DNA of 64,000 nucleotides from Parvibaculum sedimenti (GTDB lineage: Bacteria; Pseudomonadota; Alphaproteobacteria; Parvibaculales; Parvibaculaceae): the NCBI RefSeq assembly GCF_009184905.1, contig NZ_WESC01000013.1, forward strand, positions 1 to 64,000, read 5' to 3'. The position numbers and the translations under genes are program-made. This document shows positions 17,011 through 27,167 of the stretch, in pieces; position 1 is the first letter of the stretch; each line of letters starts with the position of its first letter. The notes under the pieces were generated by a model. That model was not told where the DNA came from, searched no databases, and worked only from the letters and a program-made list of their open reading frames with translations.

Positions 17011-17704
17011 ACCAACCAAGCGAAAGACGCCGGTCAATCCGCATCACGCGGGCCACCGCGAGCGTCTGCGCGCGCGCTTCAACGTGGCACCCGACGCGCT
17101 GCCCGACTATGAGCTGCTGGAACTCATCCTCTTCCGCACCATTCCGCAGCGCGATGTGAAGCCGCTGGCGAAAGATCTGATCGCCTTTTTCGGCGGACTA
17201 TCGGAAGTGCTGAACGCCGCACCCGAACGGCTGCGCGAGGTGAAGGGCGTTTCGGACGCGACCATCACCGACTTCCGCATCGTCCGCGAGGCGGGGCTTC
17301 GCCTTTCGCAGGCGAAGGTGATGAAGAAGGAAGTGATCTCTTCCTGGTCAGCGCTGCTCGACTATTGCTCGGCCTCCATGGCGCATCACCCGATCGAGCA
17401 GTTCCGCATCCTCTTCCTCGATCGGCAGAATGTGCTCATCGCCGACGAGGTGCAGCAGACCGGAACCGTCGACCACACGCCAGTCTACCCGCGCGAAGTG
17501 GTGAAGCGGGCGCTGACGCTCAACGCTTCCTCGATGATCCTCGTCCACAACCACCCCTCGGGCGACCCGACCCCCTCCTCAGCGGACATCGAGATGACCA
17601 AGCGCATCGTCGAGACGGCCAAGCCGCTCGGCATCCAGGTTCACGACCATCTGGTCATCGGCAAGGGCCGCCACGCGAGCTTCAGGTCGCTGGGGCTGAT
17701 CTGA
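17003..17704 (+). CDS. radC: RadC-family JAB/MPN-domain protein
   Basis: 233 residues from the ATG at 17003. The JAMM zinc motif is [14 protein letters not shown] near the C-terminus, preceded by a helix-hairpin-helix-like N-terminal domain. The family was named for DNA repair but its biochemical activity is unsettled. The frame is open from 16952, but 17003 gives the short overlap with map. Confidence 0.92.
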   Translation: MPEPTKRKTPVNPHHAGHRERLRARFNVAPDALPDYELLELILFRTIPQRDVKPLAKDLIAFFGGLSEVLNAAPERLREVKGVSDATITDFRIVREAGLRLSQAKVMKKEVISSWSALLDYCSASMAHHPIEQFRILFLDRQNVLIADEVQQTGTVDHTPVYPREVVKRALTLNASSMILVHNHPSGDPTPSSADIEMTKRIVETAKPLGIQVHDHLVIGKGRHASFRSLGLI

Positions 17705-17756
17705 ACCACCTGCCCGCGATAACGGCCCCCCTCGTCAGGAGTAATCTGCCCACAAA

Positions 17757-19244
17757 CTAACTCGCATAAACTGGCGCGTGCCGGATCGCCCAGGGCTGGG
17801 CCTGTTCGAGCTCATAAGCGAGCGCGTAGAGCACCCCCTCACCGCCTTTTGCCGCCGCGAACTGGCTTCCGACGGGAAGCCCGCTCTTGCTCATGCCGAG
17901 GGGAACGGACATGGCGGGTGTTCCGGCGACATTGTGGATGGGCGTGTAACCCACATAATGGATCGTGCGCTCGTAGAGTGTGTCGAAGGAGACCGTCGGG
18001 GCCTGTTCGCCGAGCTTCGGCGCGGGAGCGGCCAGCACCGGCGTCAGCCACGTATCGTAGCGGGACATAAAGGCGTCGGTCTTCGCTTCGGCTTCCTTGA
18101 AATAGGCGAGCGCCTTGTCGAAAGCGCCCTTGGGTTTCTTCGCGAAGAACTCGGCGAGGCCGAGCGTCCAGGGCTCCAGCACGCTATCGGGCTTGAGCCC
18201 CTTGCTCTTCGCAAGTCCGACGAGGTTTGCGGGGCCCGAGGACCAGACCGTCAGGAAGGCGTCGATAAATTCTTCACCGTGGAGCGGGTTCTTCGCCTCG
18301 ACGATCAGATGACCGAGGTCGCTGCAAAGGTTCGCCGTCGCGTCGATCGCGGCCTTCACGTCCGGATGCGGCTCATTCCCGAAATAGTCCTGCGTTCCGA
18401 AGGCGATAGTGAGGCGCTTTTTCGAGGGCCCCGTCACGAAACCGACCGACTTCAACAGCGCGTCGGGCGCACGATTTTCGGAAAGCGAGAAGACCATCGC
18501 GCTGTCGCGCACCGTGCGGCTGACGCAATTCTCGACGCCGATGTCACCGGGCATCGGCGGCCTGCCGAGGATCATGCGTCCGCGTGAAGGCTTCAGGCCG
18601 AAGACGCCGCAGTTCGAGGCCGGGATGCGGATCGATCCGCCGCCGTCCGACGCATGCGCGACCGGCAACATGCCCGAAGCAACGGCCGCCGCCGCGCCGC
18701 CCGACGAGCCGCCGGTCGAATGGTCGAGGTTCCAGGGATTGTGGCAAGCGCCAAGCAGCAGCGACTCGGTCGTCGCGAGAAGGCCAAATTCCGGCGTGTT
18801 GGTCTTGCCAAGCACGACCGCGCCCGCCTCGACCGCCTTTTCGGGTACACCGTCAGTCTTTTCCGAAACATGTTTCGCGAAAAGCCGCGAACCCGAGGTG
18901 CGGCGCTCACCCGCGAAATCGTCGAGATCCTTGATGAGATAGGGAACGCCGGAAAGCGGGCTGTCCGGAAGCTTACCCTTCGCCACATCGCGGGCCTTGT
19001 CGAAGAACTCCGTCACCACCGCATTGACCTTGGGATTGACGGCCTCAATGCGGGCGATCGCGGCATCGACCAGTTCGAGTGCGGTCACCTCCTTCTTGCG
19101 AACGAGTTCGGCCTGCGCCATCGCGTCGAGGCCGATGAAGCTCTCCTTGGCGACGAGTTGAGTCGACCGGAGGCTGGCTCCAGCGACCAACGCCGCCGTG
19201 GCAGCGGCCCCCAGAAACGAACGGCGGCTGAGCTTGATGGTCAT
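17757..19244 (-). CDS. Tat-exported amidase-signature hydrolase
   Basis: 495 residues. The N-terminus carries a twin-arginine signal ([18 protein letters not shown]), so the folded enzyme should go to the periplasm. The amidase signature is present: catalytic Lys in [10 protein letters not shown] and the Ser-rich [17 protein letters not shown] with the Ser-cisSer-Lys triad. It hydrolyses an amide, possibly an aryl or short-chain one. GGGAGA lies six bases before the chosen ATG. It is divergent from a LysR gene that probably controls it. Confidence 0.88.
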   Translation of the reverse strand: MTIKLSRRSFLGAAATAALVAGASLRSTQLVAKESFIGLDAMAQAELVRKKEVTALELVDAAIARIEAVNPKVNAVVTEFFDKARDVAKGKLPDSPLSGVPYLIKDLDDFAGERRTSGSRLFAKHVSEKTDGVPEKAVEAGAVVLGKTNTPEFGLLATTESLLLGACHNPWNLDHSTGGSSGGAAAAVASGMLPVAHASDGGGSIRIPASNCGVFGLKPSRGRMILGRPPMPGDIGVENCVSRTVRDSAMVFSLSENRAPDALLKSVGFVTGPSKKRLTIAFGTQDYFGNEPHPDVKAAIDATANLCSDLGHLIVEAKNPLHGEEFIDAFLTVWSSGPANLVGLAKSKGLKPDSVLEPWTLGLAEFFAKKPKGAFDKALAYFKEAEAKTDAFMSRYDTWLTPVLAAPAPKLGEQAPTVSFDTLYERTIHYVGYTPIHNVAGTPAMSVPLGMSKSGLPVGSQFAAAKGGEGVLYALAYELEQAQPWAIRHAPVYAS

Positions 19245-19330
19245 GTTTTCTCCCGGGAACTCGTTTGATTTGGTTCGCTCATCATACCGATACAGATTTC
19301 CTCTAAAATGGGATAAGATTGGCATTCTTA

Positions 19331-19345
19331 TTCTATAAATTAGAA
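19331..19345. promoter_or_regulatory. Candidate LysR operator between amidase and regulator genes
   Basis: TTCTA-TAAAT-TAGAA is an inverted repeat immediately before the LysR ATG (19351) in the 106-base AT-rich divergent region. Its size and the T-N11-A spacing fit LysR-type regulators, and the location allows autorepression. Confidence 0.5.
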
Positions 19346-19350
19346 CATTC

Positions 19351-20271
19351 ATGCACCCGAACCTTCTCGACCAACTCGAAGTCTTTCTCGCCGTGGCGGA
19401 GACCGGCAGTTTTTCAGGCGCCGCGAAGCGCCTGGGCCGCGCTGTCTCGGCGGTGAGCTATGCAATCACCAATCTCGAGAGCGAGCTGCGCGTTGAAGTC
19501 TTCGACCGCTCCGGCTACAAGCCCGAACTCACTGGGGCAGGCCGAGCCGTTCTGTCCGACGCCGAGATCATCTTCCGCCGCGTCGACCGGCTGAAGGCGC
19601 GGACCGCGGCGCTGCGCGAGCGGGCTGAGGTAGAGCTTTCCATTGTCGCCGATGCCGAATTCGACGTATCGACGCTTGCCCGGGCAGCAGGCCTCTTCCA
19701 TCAGGAAATGCCCCATGTAGGCCTCCGTTTTTCGACGGACCATGCCGAGAACATCCTTGCGCGCATTGGCGAGGGACAGGCGCAGATCGGTATTCTCGGC
19801 CTCTTTTCGGGATTCAAGGGCAAGAAGCTCGACGGCCGCGAGATCGCGGCCTGGCCGAAACGGATCGTCGCTGCCCCATTCCACCCGCTCGCAAAGCTGA
19901 ATGCGCCCTTCCCTCTCATCGCGCTCGACGACCATCGCCAGATCGTGCTCGCCGCCCATGAGAAAGAAGCCAGCAGCCTCGACTACAAGGTCCATACAAC
20001 CGATTTCTGGATTGCGGACGGCCAGGGAATGATGCTGGCGCTGCTGCGCGAAGGGCTCGGCTGGGCTTTTGCGATCGAGCATATGGTCGCCGACGACATC
20101 GCCCGCGGGCAGCTCGTTGCGCTCCGCTGTTCGGGCGTGAACAACCCGCCACTCCAGCGTTTCGCCGCCGTATGGGCGGTGAAGACCCCACCTGGCCCGG
20201 CTGCCCAGCATTTCGTCGATTGCCTGGCAGGCACAGGCCACCGGATCGGGGAGCTTCAGCCACGCTATTGA
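19351..20271 (+). CDS. LysR-family transcriptional regulator
   Basis: 306 residues with the usual layout: an N-terminal winged HTH (LDQLEVFLAVAETGSFSGAA ...) and a periplasmic-binding-protein-like co-inducer domain from about residue 90. It starts 106 bases from the divergent amidase gene, the classic target arrangement. A palindrome lies between them. The inducer is unknown. Confidence 0.88.
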   Translation: MHPNLLDQLEVFLAVAETGSFSGAAKRLGRAVSAVSYAITNLESELRVEVFDRSGYKPELTGAGRAVLSDAEIIFRRVDRLKARTAALRERAEVELSIVADAEFDVSTLARAAGLFHQEMPHVGLRFSTDHAENILARIGEGQAQIGILGLFSGFKGKKLDGREIAAWPKRIVAAPFHPLAKLNAPFPLIALDDHRQIVLAAHEKEASSLDYKVHTTDFWIADGQGMMLALLREGLGWAFAIEHMVADDIARGQLVALRCSGVNNPPLQRFAAVWAVKTPPGPAAQHFVDCLAGTGHRIGELQPRY

Positions 20272-20333
20272 GCCCATGAGGGCCATCTGTTAAACCCTCG
20301 GCTTCTCAAGCACTTATATTTACGAGGCGGCCC

Positions 20334-21656
20334 ATGATCCCCCGCTATTCGCGGCCCGAAATGGTTTCTATCTGGACCCCGGAGACGAAGTTCCGGATCT
20401 GGTTCGAGATCGAGGCGCACGCCTGCGACGCGCTGGCGGAACTGGGCGTCATTCCCAAGGAGGCCGCGAAGAAGATCTGGGATCTCGGCGGTAAGGCCGA
20501 ATTCAACGTCGAGCGCATCGACGAGATCGAGCGCGAGGTGAAGCACGACGTCATCGCCTTCCTGACGCATCTCGCCGAATTCATCGGCCCGGAATCGCGC
20601 TTCGTCCATCAAGGCATGACCTCGTCGGACGTGCTCGACACCTGCCTCAATGTGCAGCTGGTCCGCGCCGCCGACCTGTTGCTGAAGGACATGGACGGCC
20701 TCCTCGCCGCCATCAAGCGCCGCGCCTTCGAATACAAGGACACGCCGACCATCGGCCGCAGCCACGGCATCCATGCCGAGCCGACGACCTTCGGCATCAA
20801 GCTCGCACAGGCCTATGCCGAGTTCTCACGCTGCCGCGAGCGCCTTGTTCATGCCCGGAAGGAAGTCGCAACCTGCGCCATCTCCGGCGCCGTCGGCACC
20901 TTCGCCAATATCGACCCGCGCGTCGAAGAGCATGTGGCCGAAAAGCTCGGCCTTGAGCCGGAGCCCGTCTCGACGCAGGTGATCCCGCGCGACCGCCACG
21001 CCATGTATTTCGCCACGCTCGGCGTCGTCGCCTCCTCGATCGAGCGGCTGGCGACCGAGATCCGCCACCTGCAGCGCTCGGAAGTGCTGGAAGCCGAGGA
21101 ATATTTCTCGGAAGGCCAGAAGGGCTCGTCGGCCATGCCGCACAAGCGCAATCCGGTACTGACCGAAAACCTGACCGGCCTTGCTCGCCTCGTGCGCGGC
21201 ATGGCGATTCCGGCGATGGAAAACGTCGCCCTCTGGCATGAGCGCGACATCTCGCACTCGTCCGTCGAACGCATGATCGGCCCGGACGCGACGGTGACGC
21301 TCGACTTCGCCCTCGTCCGCCTCACCGGCGTCATCGACAAGCTGCTCGTCTACCCCGAGAACATGCAGAAGAACCTCGACAAGCTCGGTGGCCTCGTCCA
21401 TTCGCAGCGCGTGCTGCTGGCCCTGACGCAGAAGGGCGTGAGCCGCGAGGACAGCTATCGCCTCGTCCAGCGCAACGCCATGCCGGTCTGGCGCGGCGAA
21501 GGAAACTTCCTCGAGCTCCTCAAGGCCGACAAGGACGTTTCCGCCAAGCTTTCGGCCAAGGAACTCGAAGACCTCTTCGACCTCGGCTACCACACCAAGC
21601 ATGTCGACACGATCTTCGCCCGCGTCTTCGGCAAGGATGCAGTCGCCAAAGGTTGA
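20334..21656 (+). CDS. purB: Adenylosuccinate lyase
   Basis: 440 residues; cleaves SAICAR and adenylosuccinate in purine synthesis. The fumarase/aspartase signature [11 protein letters not shown] is intact, with TSSDVLD and [13 protein letters not shown] before it. Length is normal. It is separate from the purC-S-Q-L operon 4.5 kb away. GAGGCGG precedes the ATG. Confidence 0.96.
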   Translation: MIPRYSRPEMVSIWTPETKFRIWFEIEAHACDALAELGVIPKEAAKKIWDLGGKAEFNVERIDEIEREVKHDVIAFLTHLAEFIGPESRFVHQGMTSSDVLDTCLNVQLVRAADLLLKDMDGLLAAIKRRAFEYKDTPTIGRSHGIHAEPTTFGIKLAQAYAEFSRCRERLVHARKEVATCAISGAVGTFANIDPRVEEHVAEKLGLEPEPVSTQVIPRDRHAMYFATLGVVASSIERLATEIRHLQRSEVLEAEEYFSEGQKGSSAMPHKRNPVLTENLTGLARLVRGMAIPAMENVALWHERDISHSSVERMIGPDATVTLDFALVRLTGVIDKLLVYPENMQKNLDKLGGLVHSQRVLLALTQKGVSREDSYRLVQRNAMPVWRGEGNFLELLKADKDVSAKLSAKELEDLFDLGYHTKHVDTIFARVFGKDAVAKG

Positions 21657-21728
21657 CGGCGACTTTCACCGCTCCGTCACGAAGTCGCCTATACTGGATT
21701 TATCGATATTCATTTCGAGGATCCAGTC

Positions 21729-22451
21729 ATGCTTCGTACCGCTTTCGACGGCTCGCGCCGCCGCCGGATTTATGTGTTTCGCCACGGCGACGTTTCCTAT
21801 GTGGACGATCAGGGCAACCGGGTCGCGGATTCGACCATCGTTCCGCTGACCGCCTGGGGCCGCGAACAGGCGGCGCTGACCGGCAAGGCGCTGGCCAATA
21901 TCCCCTTCGACCGCGCCGTCGTGTCGAGCTTCCCGCGCTCGGTCGAAACGGCGAGCCTCATCCTTCAGGGCCGGGATATCGAGATCGAGCAGGACCCGGC
22001 CTTTGTGGAATTCCAGGGCGACAGTGCCGCCCGCGGCGCCATCACCGACCTCAACGATCTCGCCTATGCCTTCCGCCACGCAGCCGTTCCCGGCGCACGC
22101 TATGTCGGCGGCGACAGCTTTGAGGAGGTGAACGACCGCGTGGTCACGGCGCTGGAGCGCGTGCTGGCCGAGCCGGAGTGGGAAACGCTCGCCCTCGTCG
22201 CCCATGGCGGCATCAACCGCCTCGTTCTCGGCTGGGCCTTCGGGACAGGGCTTGCCGTTTTCTCGTCGATTGACCAGCACACCTGCTGCTTCAACATCAT
22301 CGACGTCGATGTGCATCCCGAGACGAATGAGGTGGTTCGCAAAACGGTCCGCGCGATGAATGTGACGACTTACGACGTCGCCAAGGAAGGCAATCACCTT
22401 CTCTCGCTGGAGCAGATCGCGGCGCGGATGCAGAAGAAAATTCTCGCCTGA
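21729..22451 (+). CDS. Histidine phosphatase (phosphoglycerate mutase-like)
   Basis: 240 residues with the RHG nucleophile motif (YVFRHGDVSY, His near 19) and a second catalytic His in LVAHGGINR. A phosphatase is more likely than a mutase, because the family is broad and no glycolytic neighbour is present. GAGGA lies upstream of the ATG. Substrate unknown. Confidence 0.83.
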   Translation: MLRTAFDGSRRRRIYVFRHGDVSYVDDQGNRVADSTIVPLTAWGREQAALTGKALANIPFDRAVVSSFPRSVETASLILQGRDIEIEQDPAFVEFQGDSAARGAITDLNDLAYAFRHAAVPGARYVGGDSFEEVNDRVVTALERVLAEPEWETLALVAHGGINRLVLGWAFGTGLAVFSSIDQHTCCFNIIDVDVHPETNEVVRKTVRAMNVTTYDVAKEGNHLLSLEQIAARMQKKILA

Positions 22452-22479
22452 GAAATCTCGCCGGATAGTCCTTCTCCTT

Positions 22480-22658
22480 GAAACGGGGGAGATATCGACG
22501 ATCTATGACGACGCGGCGGAACGGATTGCGGCGCGCAAGGAGACCCGCGCGCCTGATCCGTGTGCAGCCCTTTCGCCGGATGTGAAGACGGCCTTGCCGT
22601 CATGCGTTTCGTCGACGCAGCCGTGCGCTCGTCGAAAGCGAAGACCGCGTGGACCTCA
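22480..22658 (+). pseudogene. Possible relic of a Gfo/Idh/MocA oxidoreductase
   Basis: The spacer after the histidine phosphatase gene translates, with one frame change near 22582, into protein-like segments: IYDDAAERIAARKE and PDPCAALSPD in one frame, then EDGLAVMRFVDAAVRSS in another. These resemble the C-terminus of Gfo/Idh/MocA dehydrogenases. No start codon or cofactor domain remains. This is a by-eye reading. Confidence 0.35.
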
Positions 22659-22669
22659 CCAGCCTTAGA

Positions 22670-24622
22670 TTACTTCGCGTCAGGCAGCGCATAGGCGATC
22701 ACATAGTCGCCGAGCTTCGTTCCGGAGCGCGCGTGTCCGCCCGCGGCGATGACGACATACTGCCTGCCCTTCCATGCATAGGACATGGGCGTCGCCTGCC
22801 CCCCCGCGGGCAGGCGGCCTTTCCAGAGCTCCTTGCCGCTCTCGATGTCGAAGGCGCGCAGATAATTGTCCATCGTCGCGCCGATGAAGACGAGGCCGGT
22901 CTTCGTCGTCAGCGGACCGCCGCAATTCGGTACACCCCATTCGAGCGGCAGCGGCACGGGCGCCAGGTCGCGGATGGTGCCGAACGGGTGGTTCCATTTG
23001 ATCGTACCGTCGTTCAGATCGACCGCGACCAGCGTGCCCCATGGCGGCGGCGTGCAGGGAAGTCCGAGCGGTGACAGGAAGAGATCGCGCTCCATGCCGT
23101 AGGGCGCGCCCTCCTGCGGCGAGATTTCCGCCTTCAGGTCCGCCGCCCTGCGCGCCCTGTATTCAGCGGCCGGAAAGAGCGTGACGATGTGGCCGGCGCG
23201 ATTGACGTTGATGATCGCGATCTTGCGAACGGGATCGAAGGACATGCCGCCCCAGTTCGCACCGCCACCCGTGAAAGGATAGATCAGTGTGCCCTGCGTC
23301 GATGGCGGCGTGAAAAGACCGTCGCTTCGCACCCTGTCGAGCTTCGCGTTGCACGCGCGCTTGTCGAACCAGGCGACGCCCCAGGCGCCACCCTTCTCGA
23401 GCTTCTGCGGCACGAGCGCGGGCGGCTTCACAGGGAAAGGCTGCGTCGGCGACAGCGCCTCGCCCGCGACGGCACTTTGCGGCACGGGTCTTTCCTCGAC
23501 GCCGAAGAAAGGTTTACCGGTGTCGCGTTCGAGCACGAACATGAAGCCGGTCTTCGTCACCTGGATGACGACATCGACGGGCTTGTCGTCACGCGTCAGC
23601 GTCGCGAGCGTCGGCTGCGCAGGAAGATCGTAGTCCCAGACGTCGTGATGCACGGTCTGGAAACTCCAGACGACCTCGCCCGTCTCAGCCTTCAGCGCGA
23701 CGACGGAATCCGCGTAGTCGTTGTTGCCCTTGCGCAGGCCACCGAAGAAATCCGGGCTCGGGCTTGATGTCGGCAGAAAGACGAGCCCACGCGTCTCGTC
23801 GACCGAGATCGGCGCCCAGACATTCGCCTGCCCCGTATGCTCGGCCGCGCCGGCGGGCCAGCTTCCCGGTTTTTCGGCGGAACCGCGCGCGACAGGATCG
23901 AAGCCCCATTTCAACGCACCCGTTCGCGCATCGAAGGCCCGCACGGTGCCCTTCGGCGCATCGACGCGACGGTTGTCGCTGATCGAGGATCCGACGATCA
24001 CCGTATCGCGCGCGACGACCGGCGGCGAGGTCATCTGAAATTCGCCGGGCCAGACGAGCGCCCTGTCGGCACCTGCATCCACTATGCCCAGCTTCGCCAT
24101 GTCACGGCCGAAGCCCGTGCAGGGCTTGCCGCTCCGCGCGTCGAGCGCGATGAGGCGTCCATCCACGGTTCCCATGAAGATTCGGGTTGCGCAGGCGCGA
24201 TCCGCCGAGGCCTTTGCGACCTCCCAATAGGCGACGCCGCGGCAGACATACTGGTTGCCGGGTTTGCGATCGAGGGCGACATGCGGATCGTAGCTCCAGC
24301 GCTGCGCGCCCGTTGCCGGATCGAGCGCGATGATGCGATTGAATGGTGTGCAAAAGATCAGGCTGCCGCCGACGAGGATCGGCGTTCCCTCGAAGGCGTA
24401 GCGCTTCTTCACCTCGTCCGACTTGTCCACGAGTTCCCCAGTCTGAAAGCGCCAGGCCTCGCCGAGACCACCGACATTGGCGGGCGTGATGGCGTCAGCC
24501 TCGACATGGCGCTGGCCGCCTGCGTCGCCGCCGTAATGGTCCCACTCCTCGGACCTTGCGCCAAAAGCCCCGTAGAAGAGGAAGGCTGCACCGAGCCCCA
24601 TCCATCCCGCGAATTTTCTCAT
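22670..24622 (-). CDS. PQQ-dependent dehydrogenase (quinoprotein)
   Basis: 650 residues. The N-terminus is a short signal/anchor (MRKFAGWMGLGAAFLFYG), followed by eight-bladed propeller repeats with tryptophan-docking features such as ALDPATGAQRWSYDP, ALDARSGKP and AFDARTGALKWGFDP. It most resembles the soluble domain of membrane glucose dehydrogenase (HHDVWDYDLPAQP, WNHPFGTIRD) but lacks the five-helix membrane part. It would oxidise a sugar or alcohol in the periplasm, passing electrons to quinone or cytochrome. GGGAGG precedes the ATG. No PQQ synthesis genes are in the window. It is divergent from a TetR gene with an operator between them. Confidence 0.86.
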   Translation of the reverse strand: MRKFAGWMGLGAAFLFYGAFGARSEEWDHYGGDAGGQRHVEADAITPANVGGLGEAWRFQTGELVDKSDEVKKRYAFEGTPILVGGSLIFCTPFNRIIALDPATGAQRWSYDPHVALDRKPGNQYVCRGVAYWEVAKASADRACATRIFMGTVDGRLIALDARSGKPCTGFGRDMAKLGIVDAGADRALVWPGEFQMTSPPVVARDTVIVGSSISDNRRVDAPKGTVRAFDARTGALKWGFDPVARGSAEKPGSWPAGAAEHTGQANVWAPISVDETRGLVFLPTSSPSPDFFGGLRKGNNDYADSVVALKAETGEVVWSFQTVHHDVWDYDLPAQPTLATLTRDDKPVDVVIQVTKTGFMFVLERDTGKPFFGVEERPVPQSAVAGEALSPTQPFPVKPPALVPQKLEKGGAWGVAWFDKRACNAKLDRVRSDGLFTPPSTQGTLIYPFTGGGANWGGMSFDPVRKIAIINVNRAGHIVTLFPAAEYRARRAADLKAEISPQEGAPYGMERDLFLSPLGLPCTPPPWGTLVAVDLNDGTIKWNHPFGTIRDLAPVPLPLEWGVPNCGGPLTTKTGLVFIGATMDNYLRAFDIESGKELWKGRLPAGGQATPMSYAWKGRQYVVIAAGGHARSGTKLGDYVIAYALPDAK

Positions 24623-24645
24623 TCTTTGCCTCCCTGCAAAGCTTG

Positions 24646-24666
24646 ATGAATGAACCATTCATTCAT
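24646..24666. promoter_or_regulatory. TetR-type operator between the quinoprotein and regulator genes
   Basis: A perfect inverted repeat with 9-base arms (ATGAATGAA / TTCATTCAT) around CCA, 23 bases from the quinoprotein start and about 35 from the TetR start. Size and sequence are typical of TetR operators, and it lies where both promoters would be. Confidence 0.75.
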
Positions 24667-24700
24667 ATTATGTCGAGGTGAGGATGAAAAGCGAGTCGAA

Positions 24701-25420
24701 ATGCAGAAGACTGAAATGCGGCGGCGGAAAGTACGACCGAACACCGAGCGCTTCGAGCAGATCGCCGAAGCGGCCATCGCCTGTTTCAGTGAACTCGGCT
24801 ACCGGCGCACCCAGGTTGCCGACATCGCAAAACAGACGGGGGCCGCCGCCGGCACGCTTTATCTTTATGCTGAGAGCAAGGAAGCCCTGCTTCATCTCGC
24901 CATCATGCGGCTCTGCGGGCTCCCGTTCGAAGGGCTAGCCGCGCCGCTTCCCACGCCGCCCATCGGCGAAACCGTAGCCCTCCTTCGCACCGCCGTGGGA
25001 CAGCGCATCCGCTGGCCGGCGCTGGATGCGGCACTCGCCCGCCCCTCCGCGCGGACGCGGCAGGACCTCACGGCGATCGGACTCGAACTCTACGATACCC
25101 TCGCGGCGGAGCGCCGGGCGATCTGGCTGATCGACCGCTGCTCGCTCGACATCCCGGAACTGGGGGAGCTTCACCGCGACATCATGCACGGCGGCTATCT
25201 TTCGGCGCTGATCCGGCTTCTCGAAAAACAAAGTGACTGGCCAACAGAGCGTATCGCCATCGCCGTCCGCGCCGCACTGGAAATGGTCGCCTGGACCGCC
25301 ATGCATCGCCGTCGCGGCGACCGTCTTCATACCGACGGCATCACGCCGGCGAACGAATCTGAGATCAGGGATGTCGCGACGCGCTGTTTCGCGGCAGCAC
25401 TGACCGTCGTGTCGGATTAG
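24701..25420 (+). CDS. TetR-family transcriptional regulator
   Basis: About 239 residues with an N-terminal HTH (TQVADIAKQTGAAAGTLYLY) and a C-terminal ligand domain. The ATG at 24701 is preferred; the frame opens at 24650 but that would lie inside the palindromic operator. Most likely it represses itself and the divergent PQQ dehydrogenase. The ligand is unknown. Confidence 0.87.
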   Translation: MQKTEMRRRKVRPNTERFEQIAEAAIACFSELGYRRTQVADIAKQTGAAAGTLYLYAESKEALLHLAIMRLCGLPFEGLAAPLPTPPIGETVALLRTAVGQRIRWPALDAALARPSARTRQDLTAIGLELYDTLAAERRAIWLIDRCSLDIPELGELHRDIMHGGYLSALIRLLEKQSDWPTERIAIAVRAALEMVAWTAMHRRRGDRLHTDGITPANESEIRDVATRCFAAALTVVSD

Positions 25421-25460
25421 CGAGTCGGCTCAGCGACTCAGGCCAAGCCGCTGGAAAGCT

Positions 25461-25784
25461 TCAGCCTTCCGTCTGAATCTGACGCACAGCCTCAGCCAGC
25501 AGATCGTCCATGACGCGACGGATTTCGTGATCCGACTGTTCGACGCCGCGCTGGTCGAAATCGCCGCGCAGCTTGCGGAACACATCCTCCTCGCCCGCTT
25601 CCTGCAGGTCCGAGACCACCACTTCCTTCGCATAGGCGTCGGCTTCCGCACCCTTCAAGCCGAAGAGTTCAGCGGCCCAGAGGCCCAGAAGCTTGTTCCG
25701 ACGGGCAGTCGCCTTGAATTTCAGCTGAGCATCGTGGGCAAACTTGCTCTCGAAAGCTTCTTCGCGCTTGTCGAAGGTAGACAT
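25461..25784 (-). CDS. DUF1476 protein (F1-ATPase zeta-inhibitor family)
   Basis: 107 residues. The opening FDKREEAFESKFAHD and KATARRNKLLGLWAAELFG are hallmarks of DUF1476, the alphaproteobacterial family that includes the zeta inhibitor of F1FO-ATP synthase in Paracoccus. Mostly helical; cytoplasmic. It stands alone, divergent from purC. Confidence 0.88.
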   Translation of the reverse strand: MSTFDKREEAFESKFAHDAQLKFKATARRNKLLGLWAAELFGLKGAEADAYAKEVVVSDLQEAGEEDVFRKLRGDFDQRGVEQSDHEIRRVMDDLLAEAVRQIQTEG

Positions 25785-26119
25785 GGGCTAACCGCTCCAA
25801 AGGAATGCCGACGCGCCAGATCAATCCACGGGCCGCGCGGCGAGGCCGAAAACGAGGCTTAGGCATAACCGCGAGCGGGCCTCAAATCAACCGTCCTCGT
25901 CCGCTTGAGGCAGATATGCGACGAATTGGGTAAGTATCTGATTTAACGTCACAAAAATGAGGCGGTAAAGACCGGCGCAGTTCCATTGTATCCCCGGGGG
26001 CCATAGAGTAACTTGCGCGCGAGCCACAGGGGCGATTCCTGCTCTCTCCGCGCATCCCGGTTTAGCGGGACCGATCAGCACTTCCGCCCCGTTACGGGCA
26101 ACCGATTGGATTTCATGAC
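25785..26119. other. 335-base spacer upstream of purC
   Basis: Should hold the promoters of the purine operon and of DUF1476. A weak stem (GCCTCAA 25879-25885 / TTGAGGC 25905-25911) with a 19-base loop is the only structure I see. No riboswitch was recognised. Confidence 0.5.
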
Positions 26120-26881
26120 ATGAGCCGCCGCAGACGCGTTTACGAAGGCAAGGCCAAGGTTTTGTATGAGGGGCCCGAGCCGGGCACGCTCATCCAGCAC
26201 TTCAAGGACGACGCGACCGCCAACAACAACCAGAAGCATGCGACGATCGAGGGCAAGGGCGTCCTCAACAACCGCATCTCGGAATTCATCTTCACGAAGC
26301 TCAACGACATCGGGGTGCCGACACACTTCATCCGATCCATCAACATGCGCGAGCAACTGATCCGCGAGGTTGAGATCATCCCCTGCGAGGTCGTGGTGCG
26401 CAACGTGGCTGCGGGCTCGCTGACCAAGCGTCTTGGCATCGACGAGGGGACGCCGCTCCCCCGCTCGATCATCGAATTCTATTACAAGAACGACGAACTC
26501 GGCGATCCGATGGTCTCCGAGGAACACATCACGGCCTTCGGCTGGGCGACGCCCCAGGAGATCGATGACATGATGGCGCTCGCGCTGCGCATCAACGATT
26601 TCATGGCCGGCCTGTTCCTTGGGATCGGCATACGCCTCGTCGACTTCAAGGTCGAGTTCGGCCGCCTCTATGAAGGCGATATGGTTCGCGTGGTTCTGGC
26701 CGATGAGATCAGCCCGGACAGCTGCCGCCTCTGGGACATGCGCACCAACGACAAGCTCGACAAGGACCGTTTCCGCCACGACATGGGCGGCCTCATCGAA
26801 GCCTATCAGGAAGTCGCGCGCCGGCTCGGCATCCTGTTCGAGAACGAGCCCAAGCGACGCGGCCCCACACTCGTTAAATGA
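26120..26881 (+). CDS. purC: SAICAR synthetase
   Basis: 253 residues; couples CAIR with aspartate using ATP in purine synthesis. [11 protein letters not shown] at the N-terminus and the [15 protein letters not shown] and LVDFKVEFG segments are diagnostic. First gene of the purC-purS-purQ-purL run. Confidence 0.97.
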   Translation: MSRRRRVYEGKAKVLYEGPEPGTLIQHFKDDATANNNQKHATIEGKGVLNNRISEFIFTKLNDIGVPTHFIRSINMREQLIREVEIIPCEVVVRNVAAGSLTKRLGIDEGTPLPRSIIEFYYKNDELGDPMVSEEHITAFGWATPQEIDDMMALALRINDFMAGLFLGIGIRLVDFKVEFGRLYEGDMVRVVLADEISPDSCRLWDMRTNDKLDKDRFRHDMGGLIEAYQEVARRLGILFENEPKRRGPTLVK

Positions 26882-26919
26882 TGCCCCCATTCGGGGTTTT
26901 GCTTGAGAGAGACTTACAT

Positions 26920-27165
26920 ATGAAGGCCCGTATCAAGGTCATGTTGAAGAACGGTGTGCTTGACCCGCAGGGAAAGGCCATTGAGCACGCGCTCGGCTCG
27001 CTCGGTTTTCCCGGTGTCGCAAGTGTGCGTCAAGGCAAGCTCTTCGAGGTTGAACTCGCGGAGACGGACCCGGCCAAGGCCCGCGCCGCGATCGAGGAAA
27101 TGAGCAAGAAGCTGCTCGCCAATACCGTGATCGAGAACTACGCGATCGAACTCGACGAGAAGTAA
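26920..27165 (+). CDS. purS: FGAM synthase subunit PurS
   Basis: 81 residues from ATG 26920, preceded by GAGAGA. It begins [19 protein letters not shown], typical of PurS, the small bridging subunit between PurL and the glutaminase PurQ. Two bases separate its stop from purQ. Confidence 0.95.
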   Translation: MKARIKVMLKNGVLDPQGKAIEHALGSLGFPGVASVRQGKLFEVELAETDPAKARAAIEEMSKKLLANTVIENYAIELDEK

Positions 27166-27167
27166 GC

